From Eutreptiella sp. 'Long Island Sound 2002' (Eukaryota > Euglenozoa > Euglenophyceae > Eutreptiales > Eutreptiaceae): a stretch of DNA of 64,000 nucleotides. Positions within the stretch are counted from its first letter, which is position 1; each line of letters begins with the position of its first letter. A program made the translations under genes and the position numbers. The notes below the pieces were generated by a model that had not been told where the DNA came from, did no database searches, and saw only the letters and a list, made by a program, of their open reading frames with translations. Location of the stretch: the NCBI GenBank assembly GCA_964036045.1, contig OZ038401.1:35239834-35303833 (forward strand). The letters run 5' to 3'. Positions 36,125-45,942 of this stretch are shown in pieces.

Positions 36125-36620
36125 GTGTGCACACGTCCCCGTCTGCCCCACAGGCCTTGCACTTCACCGCAAGAATTTTTTTTGGGGGGGTACTGGTGCG
36201 CGTTTGGTTTCCTGACCATGATCATGCCAGGGTCCTCCAATTTGTTTATGTGGCAGTGGGGCTACCCGCCCCCTTACAGACGTCACTCCGTGTCAATGCC
36301 GTGGTGTGGTTGCCGAAGTTCCTCTTGCTTTCATGGCGAAAGGTGGCGACACACACTCTGGCACGCTCATGTTCCTTGTGGCTAGTGACATGCCGGAGGG
36401 CGGAAAGGCTGAGGTGGCATTGGGGTGGTCAGACAGACAATGGAGGTGGCCTTAGCATGGTGACAGGGTGTGGGGAAAGAGGACAGCGGAAGACGCAGCA
36501 GCTTGTGGGGAAGGGTGGCAATCAGCTCAAGGTAGTGTATGGCGACACAGAGCAGGGGTTGCCATTAGTACGCTCAGAGTTTTTTTTTTTTTTTTTACTA
36601 AGGCAACCACTCTCTGATGT
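36125..36620. other. No assigned gene; possible exon remnants
   Basis: Two overlapping frames near 36270-36440 look weakly protein-like, one giving [15 protein letters not shown] and ending in a stop at about 36450. They follow a CCTTACAG acceptor-like site. There is no recognisable family. A T15 run at about 36582 precedes the tRNA-like element. Confidence 0.3.
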
Positions 36621-36623
36621 GTC

Positions 36624-36698
36624 AGGCCTGGCATAGCATAGTCGGTAGTAGCACTAGGCGCTGATTTCAGAGGACCTGGGTTCAAACCCAGTTGCCTG
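36624..36698 (+). repeat. tRNA-like element (SINE or tRNA relic)
   Basis: It has an A-box-like TAGCATAGTCGGTAG and a perfect T arm (CTGGG, loop TTCAAAC, CCCAG). Outer ends CAGGC and GCCTG can pair as part of an acceptor stem. The anticodon arm does not fold into a standard 5-bp stem, so no amino acid is assigned. A T15 run lies just upstream and T-rich DNA downstream. Confidence 0.5.
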
Positions 36699-36904
36699 CA
36701 ATATTTTTGCCTTCGCTTTTTTGGTGTTTTTTGTGTCTTCATGTTTGCCCCCCGCTCTGAAGCGGTGGGGATCCCCGACTTCTGATTTTATCCCCCTGCT
36801 TCTGCAGTCCCAGTTGACAGCCCCACCCCTGAGGTGACAGATGAAATGCGTGCTCTGTGGACTGTCTCACAGAGCAATGACTCCAGCCCCAATTGCGATG
36901 AAAT

Positions 36905-37513
36905 CACCTCGAAGAGAGGTTGTTAGATCAAGCGCAAGCGCGGGCGTCATATACCCCCCCTTTTTTGGGGTCATTCGCGTAGCATACCCCAAGCCATGAT
37001 ATTGGATGTCCAACCCCTTGTAAAATCATTATTTTGCCCAATAAGAGCATCCCCCAATGGATTTTTTGATTTTGAGGCCTCTACCCCCTAAAACTGGATA
37101 TCACTTTTTTGAGGGGGGGTGTGTGGGTGGGGGGTGGGGGGGGGTCAAAATTTTTTGCTTAATAGGCTACAAGCAGTGGGGACACACGGTGCTGGTAACA
37201 CGGCCAGCGGTCCAATGGTAACGCAGCCGATGCCAGATGTGCAGGCGTCGCTTCCAATCCTGATCTGCTGACTTTTAGCGCCGCCGCCGGCGGCGGCGCC
37301 AAAGTGGGCAGACTGGGGTTCGAACCGCCGATCCCACGGATGCCGGTCGGCTGCGTTACCACTCGGCCACTACTTGGATTGCGGCGAAGGGCCTCCCTGC
37401 TGCTTGGGGCCGCATCTGCCACTGACAAAAAACCCAAACTGTGTGTATCTGTCTGACTGCCTGCTTGCTGGCTCAGGGACTGATTGGCTGACTGTCAACC
37501 TCTCTTCGAGGTG
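36905..37513. repeat. Segment bracketed by an 18-bp inverted repeat
   Basis: CACCTCGAAGAGAGGTTG at 36905-36922 is the exact reverse complement of 37496-37513. The 609-bp interval contains G/C-rich homopolymer runs and the inverted tRNA-like pair. No target-site duplication is visible outside the arms. It could be a non-autonomous element with short terminal inverted repeats. Confidence 0.5.
37190..37385. repeat. Inverted pair of tRNA-like elements around a GC palindrome
   Basis: The left arm (plus, about 37200-37272) has A-box GGTCCAATGGTAACGC and B-box-like CTTCCAATCC. The right arm (minus, about 37302-37380) has TGGCCGAGTGGTAACGC and GGTTCGAACCC. The arms share GGTAACGCAGCCGA and the stretch leading to the centre. 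They meet at a perfect 22-bp palindrome, 37278-37299, of GCGCCGCCGCC type. The right arm keeps canonical Pol III boxes, but its T stem pairs poorly, so I call it tRNA-like. Confidence 0.7.
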
Positions 37514-37874
37514 CACTGCCAAAGGCAATAGAATTTGGGAGACATATGGCGTCATTGGGGATGCAGAAAGTGACGCTAGTGATGTTGATCAAGATGTAGA
37601 TGCCCCCTCCCCTGCCTTGGAACCGATAGTGCAGCAAGATGTACACCCTGCCCCCCCCCAGGTTCAGCGCCCTACCAGTGACGGCAGTGCCAGTGTGCAG
37701 TTTCAATATGATGTGGACAGAGAGGTGTGCAAAGCCATGAAGCAAGGGACAATGATTGAGTGGACAGTGGTTGAATTGAAGTCCATTTGCAGACTCCATA
37801 GTCTCTCAGTGCGCGGTACCAAGCCTGCATTGCTGGCCCGTGTGACCGCACACTTCTCGCAATTGTACCCTTGA
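37374..37874 (+). CDS. SAP-domain protein, probable 3' exon
   Basis: The last 40 residues fit a SAP motif: WTVVELKSICRLHSLSVRG followed by TKPALLARVTAHF, with the helix-turn-helix spacing and the conserved Leu, Gly, Lys and Leu positions. SAP domains bind scaffold-attachment DNA in the nucleus. It is preceded by an acidic linker (SDASDVDQDVD) and a proline/glutamine-rich part. The N-terminal residues overlap the tRNA-like element and the 18-bp inverted repeat and are unlikely to be original protein. The true start or splice site is probably near 37500-37550. The stop at 37872 is the likely end. Confidence 0.6.
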   Translation: MDCGEGPPCCLGPHLPLTKNPNCVYLSDCLLAGSGTDWLTVNLSSRCTAKGNRIWETYGVIGDAESDASDVDQDVDAPSPALEPIVQQDVHPAPPQVQRPTSDGSASVQFQYDVDREVCKAMKQGTMIEWTVVELKSICRLHSLSVRGTKPALLARVTAHFSQLYP

Positions 37875-37994
37875 ACAACGGATGTGGGCGTTTAAGAGCC
37901 GGCGCGGCGCCCACACTGTGTTGTGCGTGTCTCTTAGTGCAGGGCCTTTGGTGAGGTAGGGCGTATTGGACGCTTTGAGATTTTTTTTTCTCTT

Positions 37995-38156
37995 ATGGCA
38001 AACCCTGACACAGAGATTGTGTCTGGATGTTTGGTGGTGATGGATGCCAGCGATGCCAGCATACTGTCGGTACCGTGGAAGGGTGGTGATGTGGTCACAG
38101 TACCATGCGCATTCTCAAGCAGGCTCCTGCAGCTGTGCGAGATGGCCAAGGTCTAG
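37995..38156 (+). CDS. Small ORF of 53 aa, unknown
   Basis: It starts with ATG after a T-rich tract and ends with TAG. It encodes MANPDTEIVSGCLVVMDAS and a hydrophobic, Cys-containing remainder with normal amino-acid composition. It could be a short exon of the SAP gene's neighbour rather than a separate gene. No family is recognised. Confidence 0.35.
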   Translation: MANPDTEIVSGCLVVMDASDASILSVPWKGGDVVTVPCAFSSRLLQLCEMAKV

Positions 38157-38329
38157 GGTATCAGTGTGTTGAGCTGGAGTCTCTTACGACTCCTTCTGCC
38201 ATGCAAGAGATCCAAGCCAACCGGATATATGCATGTTTGCATGTGCATGCACCCCAGGACATGGATGCTATGGGTCCCCCCATTAGGGGGGACCTTTTCA
38301 GTCAGTCACAGACACACATACCCCTTAAA

Positions 38330-38990
38330 CCCCACCAGGAAATAACAGCAACCATACGGAGCCCACCAAGAAATAACAGCAACCATACGGAGCCCACCAA
38401 GAAATAGCAGCAACCATCCAGAGCCCACCAGGAAATAGCAACCATTCAGAGCCCACCAGGAAATAAGAGGAACCATCGGTAGCCCACCCGGAAATAACGG
38501 TAACCATCCAGAGCCCACCAGGAAATAACAATAACCATCCAGAGCCCACTAGGAAATCACAGTAACCATCCAGAGCCCACCAAGAAATAACAGCAATCAT
38601 CCAGAGCCGACCAACAAATAACAGCAACCATCCAGAGCCCACCCGGAAACAAGAGGAACCATCCGCAGCCCTCCCGGACATAACAATAACCATCCAGAGC
38701 CCACCAGGAAATAACAGCCACCATCTAGAGCCCACCAGGAAATAGCAGAAACCATCCAAAGCCCACCAGGAAACTAGAGGAACCATCCAGAGCCCAACAG
38801 GAAATAGCAAGAACCATCCAGAGCCCACCAGGAGATAACAACAGCAACCTAGAGCCCACCAAGAAGTAACAGTAACCATCCAAAGCCCAACAGGAAATAT
38901 GAGTGACCATCCAAAGCCCACCAAGAAATAACACTAAGCATCCACACCCACCAGGAAATAACAGGAACCATCCAGAGCCCATCCGGAATC
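38330..38990. repeat. Minisatellite of about 31 bp, about 21 copies
   Basis: The unit is AACCATCCAGAGCCCACCAG followed by GAAATAACAGC, with length varying between 27 and 33 bp. The minus-strand reading gives repeated GGLWMV-type peptides; frame changes between units argue against coding. Confidence 0.9.
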
Positions 38991-38999
38991 CACATTCAA

Positions 39000-39700
39000 C
39001 ATCCACTAGGAAGCAGCAGCAAGGGGCCTCATACCAAAATTTTCCTTCATTTCTAAGGAGCAATTTGAATTTTTACCCCCTTAATTTAGGTCATCTGAAA
39101 AAAAACCTCCGAAATCAAAACCCCGTCTGGTAGCTAGTTTGTGCCCACCAACAGCCCTACACAACACCACGCAGGAAAGCCCGCACCAAGCACAAGCTAT
39201 GCATATGAAGTACACACAGCCGCACAACCGCACAGAGGTCTTAGGAACAACAACTCCCAAGCTGCACGGGTCTCCCTTTGTCTCAAAAACAATTAGTTGC
39301 TGTTGAGGTGCCTTTCCCCTCTTCACCAAAGCAATATTATGTGCAAGCACCCCATTGCAAATTTTTTTTGCCATTGCTTTGTGTAATGGCCCAATTGGTG
39401 GGTCTGCTTTGTGCCCCCACTAACCCCTTGCTCCCCTCCTCCTCCCACCTGCAGGGTTCTTTCTTCAGGTTTCTTCTTTCTTGTGAAACCTTCCTTTGTA
39501 TGTGCACCAATACGCACCAGTAGGTCCATTGCGCGGCTTCAGCTAACACCACAGAGCTACATGCACTTTCACACCTTGTGCATCCAACCCCCCAACATGT
39601 GTATTTGTGCTGCATAACTGGATCTCATCATTGGCGGCCATGACACCCCCAAGTACCCCCACATGTTTACCATCACCATGTTTACCATCATGTTTTCATT
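39000..39700. other. No gene supported
   Basis: Mixed sequence with several short overlapping ORFs and a T-rich tract near 39360-39380. I see no motif. Confidence 0.4.
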
Positions 39701-39703
39701 TTT

Positions 39704-40114
39704 TTGGGACGGGATTTCTGTGCGTGCACGGCCGAGGGATACGGGCAGTTTTGGGGCAAATGGAGATGTGTGGATGGGATTCCGCGTGGTACAGCCATTA
39801 TTTGGTGGTCCATCGTCCCGCATGGTAACAAGCAGGCAGAACCTGGTATCGCGGGTGGCAGATGTGGTGTGTTTGTGTCCTGGGCGCCTGCGGACCTTCT
39901 TGGTGCCGAGGAATTGTCTAAATTGACGAGGCGAAAATGGCAGTGCATCCTCCGTGGTGGAAGCACGTCCCATTGTGCCTTTGTTATGAAGGGCCTGGCC
40001 AGTGGTAGCCATTACTCTAACCATCCCGGTCGCGATGCTAAATCCTATGTGTTGGACTCTGCTACCTTTGATTACCCTCCGGATCTCCCAGGATTGATTG
40101 AGGCATCGATTTGA
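39704..40114 (+). CDS. Hypothetical ORF, about 136 aa
   Basis: An open frame ending in TGA at 40112-40114. The product has good composition (GIPRGTAIIWWSIVPHG, CGVFVSWAPADLLGAEEL, SHYSNHPGRDAKSYVLD). No start ATG with clear context and no recognised domain. It may be an exon. A distant resemblance to SET-type motifs was considered and not accepted. Confidence 0.35.
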   Translation: MGRDFCACTAEGYGQFWGKWRCVDGIPRGTAIIWWSIVPHGNKQAEPGIAGGRCGVFVSWAPADLLGAEELSKLTRRKWQCILRGGSTSHCAFVMKGLASGSHYSNHPGRDAKSYVLDSATFDYPPDLPGLIEASI

Positions 40115-40677
40115 TGGAAGCGTGAATCGGATTGCATTTGCGTTTTTCGGGTTGTGGGTCCCGGGCCCCTTGGGTTAGAGGCCAAGTACATCCACATCAC
40201 CTTTTTTTGCCAGGGTACTGGGTTTTTCATGGTGGATGTGGGACCACATTTCATGTGTGTTGGTCGCGGTCGAACATTGCTGGTTCCTGGACACGGGGGG
40301 GGGGGGCTTGCCTTCCCGATCCGAAGACGGCCTTAGGGGCCCACGGAGTGCCTCCCACTGGGGAATTCAGGCTGTGGCGCACCTCACTCACTCCCATACC
40401 ACGCGGTCCGGGAGCGGGGCATAGTGCGGTCGTGCGTGTGATGGTGTAGGTAGGGGGTGGTACAGCGAGGCGAATCACTGGAAGTGGTCCTGTGTTGGTA
40501 AGGTGTTGATCCCACAGGAGCACATGGTGTCGGATGGCTAGCGTGTTCATGGGTCCAGGGAGCCATTGAAGCAGGGGCTGTGGTGACCGATGTACACGTT
40601 GGAACAATGTTGTCACTAAAACTAAGTCATTTTTTCCATGCCTACTGTTTTCTGCAGTGTTCTCGTCTTTTGTTGCA

Positions 40678-43472
40678 ATGCCTCCAGGCAAGGGCCAGCT
40701 GCATGCCTTCACTTGCTTGAAGTGCTCACAAACTTTCAAGTCGAAAGGAGCAGCAGCAAGCCACGTGAAGTTCGCCATGCATTCAAACGGTATGCGTCAG
40801 AACGAAACCGGTACGATTCCTTGTCAATATCGGACATCTCCTTTTGTGTGATGCACTTTATTTGCAGGGTTTAAAGAGACAGCGGTTGACATTAGGGCGA
40901 AGCTTGTGGCCGCTGATGTGAAATCCGGTGTCATTGCGCAGGGCGACCTTGACCGTGGTATTTGCACCTTCTTTTAGCTTGTCATTGGCACCCCATCCAC
41001 CTTCCGTACCAGATTCGTTGTCAAATGTCCTAATGGGCACTACAACACTGTTGATTTACGTATCCCGAATTTTGGCTATACACTTTTGCTAAGAATTCAT
41101 TGAACTCAGGTGTCATGGGACCCAAGTTGAGCAAACCTAGCATTTGACATGCTTGTCAGTATGCAAAAACAATGATTCGATTTTCAAATAGGATGTTGGC
41201 CACACAACTGTTGCTTTTTGTGGCTTGTCGTTGCTAGTGAGATTGTTGGCCTCTTACGAAACCTTCGATCATCTTCAAGCTGTATGTTTCACCATTTTTC
41301 TCTTCATTTTCTTCTTGCTTTCCGGTATTATAGGTGACCCAGCAGTGCAAGGGGCATTAAAGCTCCTCCGGGGTGACGGAGTAATCCCATCTACGGTGAA
41401 TGAAGATGCTATTGCTGCAGGTAGCATGTTGTAGATTGAATTTCTTTAGGTTGAGGTTAGGGTTAGGTTAAGGTTCTTGGATGGATTGAGTGAATTTTTC
41501 CCTTGCCCAATAATCCGAGCCAACCTTTGAGACGAGAAACGTTGTGCGCATGTTGTCCACGTTGTCCTCTTGATTGGGTCTCCCAGTCAGGAGAGGAAGA
41601 CAATATGGTTGACACCATAGGACATCGGTAATGTCACACTTTGCAACAGTCCGAGTCCCATCATTCCACACCTTGCCCCCATAGAGGCGGATGGGGCAGC
41701 ACTCCGAGGTGGGGCCGGAGCTTGTGATGGAGACGGTGATACGCATAACGACGGGGAAGGCAAAGGGGAGCCAAATGCTCAAGTCCCTGAGGAAGCAGAT
41801 TGCGACGGGGACTACGACGCTCCTGATGCGCCAGTGGATGAAGAAGCCAATTGGGATGGGGATGCACATGGTGAGGCAAACATCCATGCAGCTGCCGCTT
41901 GGGAAGGTGATGGAGAGCTTGCTGCTGCTGCCGACGAAGAAGTTGACTGGGAGTATGCTTACAACCCTGATGCATATGTTGCGAAGGCCGGTTATCATGA
42001 GGTTGCTGGAGGGGAGGAGGAGGCGAAGCTGGCAACTCTTGGACCCCAAGAGGCAGGTATATCTTCTGGCTTTGTCGTACATCCTTCAACCATAACCCCT
42101 GACGTCACCTTGGTGGTGGCCTAGAATTTGTGACAAGCCGTTTGTAACAGAGCGTGTAACTGTCTGCTGTTGGCCACTCTTGTGGAAGATTGCAATCCGC
42201 ACCACTCATGTCTTCAACCTTTCTCGCTTGCTAGATAATGAAGGCGACCTTGCGTACAAGCAATGGAGTTTGGAATCCTTGCTGCAATCAAACAGACCCA
42301 CATCGGCCGTGAAAGGTATCCGCTGCTATTGTCTGGACGCCAAACAACAGTTCACATGCTTACCATTTGGTTTGGTGTGCTGGTGGGCATCCGGAATAGT
42401 CTCGGTAACTGCATGATGCGGATTTTGCTCAGAATGGAGTCTATTTCGGTGGGACCAATGTGTGCCTGGTTACCTGATCATGTAGGGAGGAAGAAGAGTG
42501 GAAGGAAGGCAAAGAAGGCAGAGGAGGATGCCGAATGGTTGCCTGGCAGGAAGAAGTTCAAGACGCATCGGCGGGGTATGATGCCCACAAATGTTACGCA
42601 TTTGCTTGAGGTAGTTGCCTGCGTCATTGCCGTAGTGGCATCACAGCATTTGTGATGCCTTGGTCCTGGGTCCTTTCAAAGGGTGCATCACTCTTTAGGT
42701 TCCACAAACAATGCAGCCAAGTCTGATGGCGCAAGTGAGAAACCTGGAGAGGACCCAGACTCACGTGACTCTCGTATGCGTGCAACGATTTTCTAGGCCC
42801 GTCATAGCCCGTGTGTGCTGCGCAACATGACATTTCTTCAAACCAACCCTCATTGAGCTTCAAAACAACCTCTTAGGAAAGACCAAGAAAGATGGCACCA
42901 AATTCAAGAAGCTGGCCAGCCCGAGCAAAAAGGAAGGTATGTGGTGAACCAATGTGTCGTTTTCTGCGCAGCTCTTCCGCTATTGGCATGGTTTCTTCGC
43001 CGATTTCTTGATTTGCCTCTTTTTTGTTCTAGACAAGAAAGCTGCTCAGAAGAAGAAGAAGACTGCAGCCAAGAAAGCCAAAGAGCGGGCTGAATTGGCA
43101 AAGCGAGACAAGGTTAAGGAGAGGAAGAAGGAATGGGCTCGCTCGCGGGTTGCGCACCTGAAGCAGACCGAAGCAAATCTCAGGCGATTTCGCAGGGCTT
43201 TCCATGCGGCACGCGAAAGGGTGGCTATGAGGGAGCAAGATGTGTGGATTAGCCAGCAGCACATTGACTGGGCTACAAAGCAAGCCGAAGAAGCATGCCA
43301 TGCTGAGCAAGAAGGAAGGTATGTGGTAAAGCTATGTGTCGTTTTCTGCGCAGCTCTTCCGCTATGGGCATGGTTTCTTCGCCGATTTCTTGATTTGCCT
43401 TTTTTTTTTAGACAAAAAAGCTGCACAGAAGAAGAAGAAAACTGTGGCCAAGAAAGCCCAAGAGCGCCCTGA
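40678..43472 (+). CDS. C2H2 finger, acidic and Lys-rich nuclear-type protein (10 exons)
   Basis: Join 40678-40789, 40868-40957, 41334-41420, 41685-42056, 42235-42315, 42486-42575, 42699-42773, 42877-42936, 43033-43318, 43412-43472: 437 residues. The first eight introns are all phase 1 with GT-AG borders, and the reading frame stays open throughout, which supports the model. Residues 13-35 form a C2H2 zinc finger with spacing C-x2-C-x12-H-x5-H (CLKCSQTF...HVKFAMH). Exon 4 is very acidic (DEEANWDGD, EEVDWEYAYN). Exons 6 to 9 are basic, with KKKKTAAKKAKER and a long Lys/Arg/Glu helix, probably a coiled coil. The last intron is phase 2 and leads quickly to a stop, a result of an exon duplication. 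The function is unknown; DNA or chromatin binding is inferred from the finger and charge pattern. Confidence 0.72.
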
Positions 43473-43548
43473 ACTGGCAAAGCGAGCGAAGGCTAAGGAG
43501 AGAAAGAAGGAATGGGCTCGCTCGCGGGTTGCGCACCTTAAGCAGACT
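42937..43548 (+). repeat. 382-bp tandem duplication of an intron-exon unit
   Basis: The intron at 42937-43032 and the first 135 bp of the following exon recur at 43319-43411 and 43412-43545. The two intron copies share GTATGTGGT, CGTTTTCTGCGCAGCTCTTC and most of the rest. The exon copies both encode DKKAAQKKKKT and ARSRVAHLKQT but diverge right after. The first copy is entered in phase 1 and the second in phase 2, so the second copy is read out of frame. Confidence 0.9.
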
Positions 43549-45942
43549 TTTGCTACCCACTTCTCCCTCCTGGCACGTTTTTCCCTTGGAGTTTTGCATG
43601 TCCGCTGCTAGGCGCCTTATCTCTGCTTATTGTGGTAGAGGCAATTTTCTGGCTCAAGTGAAGTGGATCTTTTCGTGGAAGCAACAAGCGCGTGTTGCAA
43701 GTTTTTCTGCGGACTTCAGCAGCTATGCATTCTTTTATTCATTCCCAAATGGCGGGTTCTCGATGCAAGACCCTGTTCTACCGATCTTTTGTGGTACCCC
43801 CACCCCTTTGTACGTTTTTATGTGAGGGCATTCCGTCATGTTTTGCTCTTAGTCATTGATGTCCGTTCTTGGTTGAGAAATGTGTCTGTCTTGTTGCACA
43901 AGTTTTTTTGTTTGTGTAGTAGACAAGACTGGTCCTATGGAGGGAGCGGGCACGTGTTGCCACTTTTGTTCGTGAGGTTACCGAGACTTGCTGTTTGCAC
44001 TCATCCCTTCCACCGCGCGTAGTGCCATGCCTCGGTCTTTTTTTGGCGTGTTATGTAATTTATACACTGGCATGTTTGTTCTGCCCGCTTTGACAATCCA
44101 GCATGTTCGCATATTGATGCACAATGGCAAGGACAAGCACATTACTTTTGTTTGGATGAGCCTGCCATGTTGGGGATTTTGGTGTTGCTCCAGGTGCGGG
44201 TTTTAGATGGGGTGGTTTGAGTTGCATATCGTACATATTTGCGTTCTTGGTGTTGTTGGACCTCAAGCACCGCCATGTTACCTGAGCCTTGCGATGTGTG
44301 ATCTATTAACCGTTACCACCGCATCTTGGCTATCATGGAGTAATGAGATCTGAAGTGCACTTGCTGCTTCGCCCCATTCTTGTCTCACGGGCAACAATCT
44401 CATACGGTTAAGGTTGGATTCAGGATGCAAGACCCTGTTCTACCCATCTGTTGTGGTACCCCCACCCGTTTGTAAGTTTTCATGTGATGGCGTTCCGTCA
44501 TGTTGACCCGTTATTGATGTCCGTTCTTGGGTGATGAGTTTGCGTATTGCTGCACAAGTCTTTTTGTTCGTGTAGTAGACAAGACTTGTCGTATGGAAGG
44601 AGGGGGCGTGTGTCGCCACTTTGGCCGAGTGAGGGGGTGGGGGGGCACGAGAAGTAGCGGTGACAGTGACGGCTACAGTGACAGTGACAGTGTCAGTTCC
44701 TGAGATACACGCTACCCACCTGCTGCATTCTCCCAGAGCCAACTTGATGTATTCTAACCTGCCTGAGCCTCATGAGACTCGAGTGCACCAGAGGTCCATG
44801 TCTACTTTGGCGCCAAGCGTTAGGCGCGAGCATATGTATCGCTCACATCATGGGCCTGAGCTGCCCCAGACGCAAATAACAGTAAGTGGAGCGGTGCACT
44901 CTTGGATATTGGATTTGCATGTGTCAGTGCCAGTGTTCAGGATACAGGGTACAGTGTGTGTACAATGCAAAGCAGTGCAGAGCAGGGCCACCAAAACACT
45001 AGATTTCCGCCTCATTTTGCCAATATATTGTGGGTCAACTGAGTTGGAGACGTCACTTACCTTGGGACACTGCATAATACCTTTTCTTTGTACATTGATT
45101 GGCAGATTGGCATATTGTTTTTACTGATCAAGCTTTTGTTCGGGGCAAGTATCCACATGAAAAAAGAAAACACCGCAAACTGACCCCCCCCCTCCCAAAC
45201 ACTTCCAAAGACCTGTCTGGGTCCGGGTCATAAAATTGACATCTTCGGGGTCTGGTTCGCCGAATTGGGGAGAACCAACAAAGCATTTATCCTTGTACAT
45301 TGCACTATATGAGGTTGGGCATTCTTGCTTTTGTCACCATGCATGTATGTGCCTTGCAATATGTGGACAATAATGAAAGAAATTGGTGTTCTTAGTGGTC
45401 CTGTGGATATTGGTGATACGAGGTTTTCTTTGCACGGCTCCCGTATCAAAGGTTTCTGGTTTCGGGTGAGGCACGACATGGTGCGTTCCCATAGACAAAA
45501 ATGGGACACACATGGATCAACAAAAGCAGAAATCTCACATAGGCTGTCAACACAACGCGCACGTTCTTCTCGGGGGGTTTCTTAATATCGCTATCACAAG
45601 TATGCACTCTTTGGCTTGCACATTTCTTGTGGTGTTTTTCACGGCCAACCGAAAACGAACAAACAACAATTGCCCATTTTTGGCTTCTGTTGACCCCGGC
45701 AACCCTGAGCTGCAGCAACATAGCAATATCATGGACTGCCACAATGCCGGTTGAGGACGATGATTTGCCCTAACAAATTACTCAGCTTTTTGAGTCTCTG
45801 GTAGTGTAACCCGCCATAATGTGGAGTGTCCCAATTGGTAACGTGAGCAAAAGTATGCAAAGGTAGTTCTACATTGTGTCTAGTTGTGGCCAATGGTGTG
45901 CCTCTTCGTAAAGCTGTGTACTATGTATCTGCTTAGCCTTTG
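43549..45942. other. Long spacer, no gene supported
   Basis: It contains a local duplication: the phrase ATGCAAGACCCTGTTCTACC followed by similar text at 43764 and 44424, continuing to the CCGTTCTTGG and GACAAGACT motifs (43863/44520 and 43922/44578), so about 180 bp are repeated with an offset of about 660 bp. A short ACAGTG-rich tract lies at 44660-44695. No recognised protein. Confidence 0.5.

Noticed and set aside
36624-36698. Functional tRNA gene
   Set aside because: A and B boxes and a T arm are present but the anticodon arm does not form a normal stem, so I call it tRNA-like.
38325-38924. 199-aa minus-strand ORF with GGLWMV-type repeats
   Set aside because: It is the translation of the 31-bp minisatellite, and the frame changes between units.
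39704-40114. Possible SET-like domain in the 136-aa ORF
   Set aside because: Only a GVF string and an NH pair resemble SET; spacing and flanking motifs do not fit.
44660-45127. 155-aa ORF starting with Val-Thr repeats
   Set aside because: The start is an ACAGTG simple repeat and the rest shows no motif or splice support.
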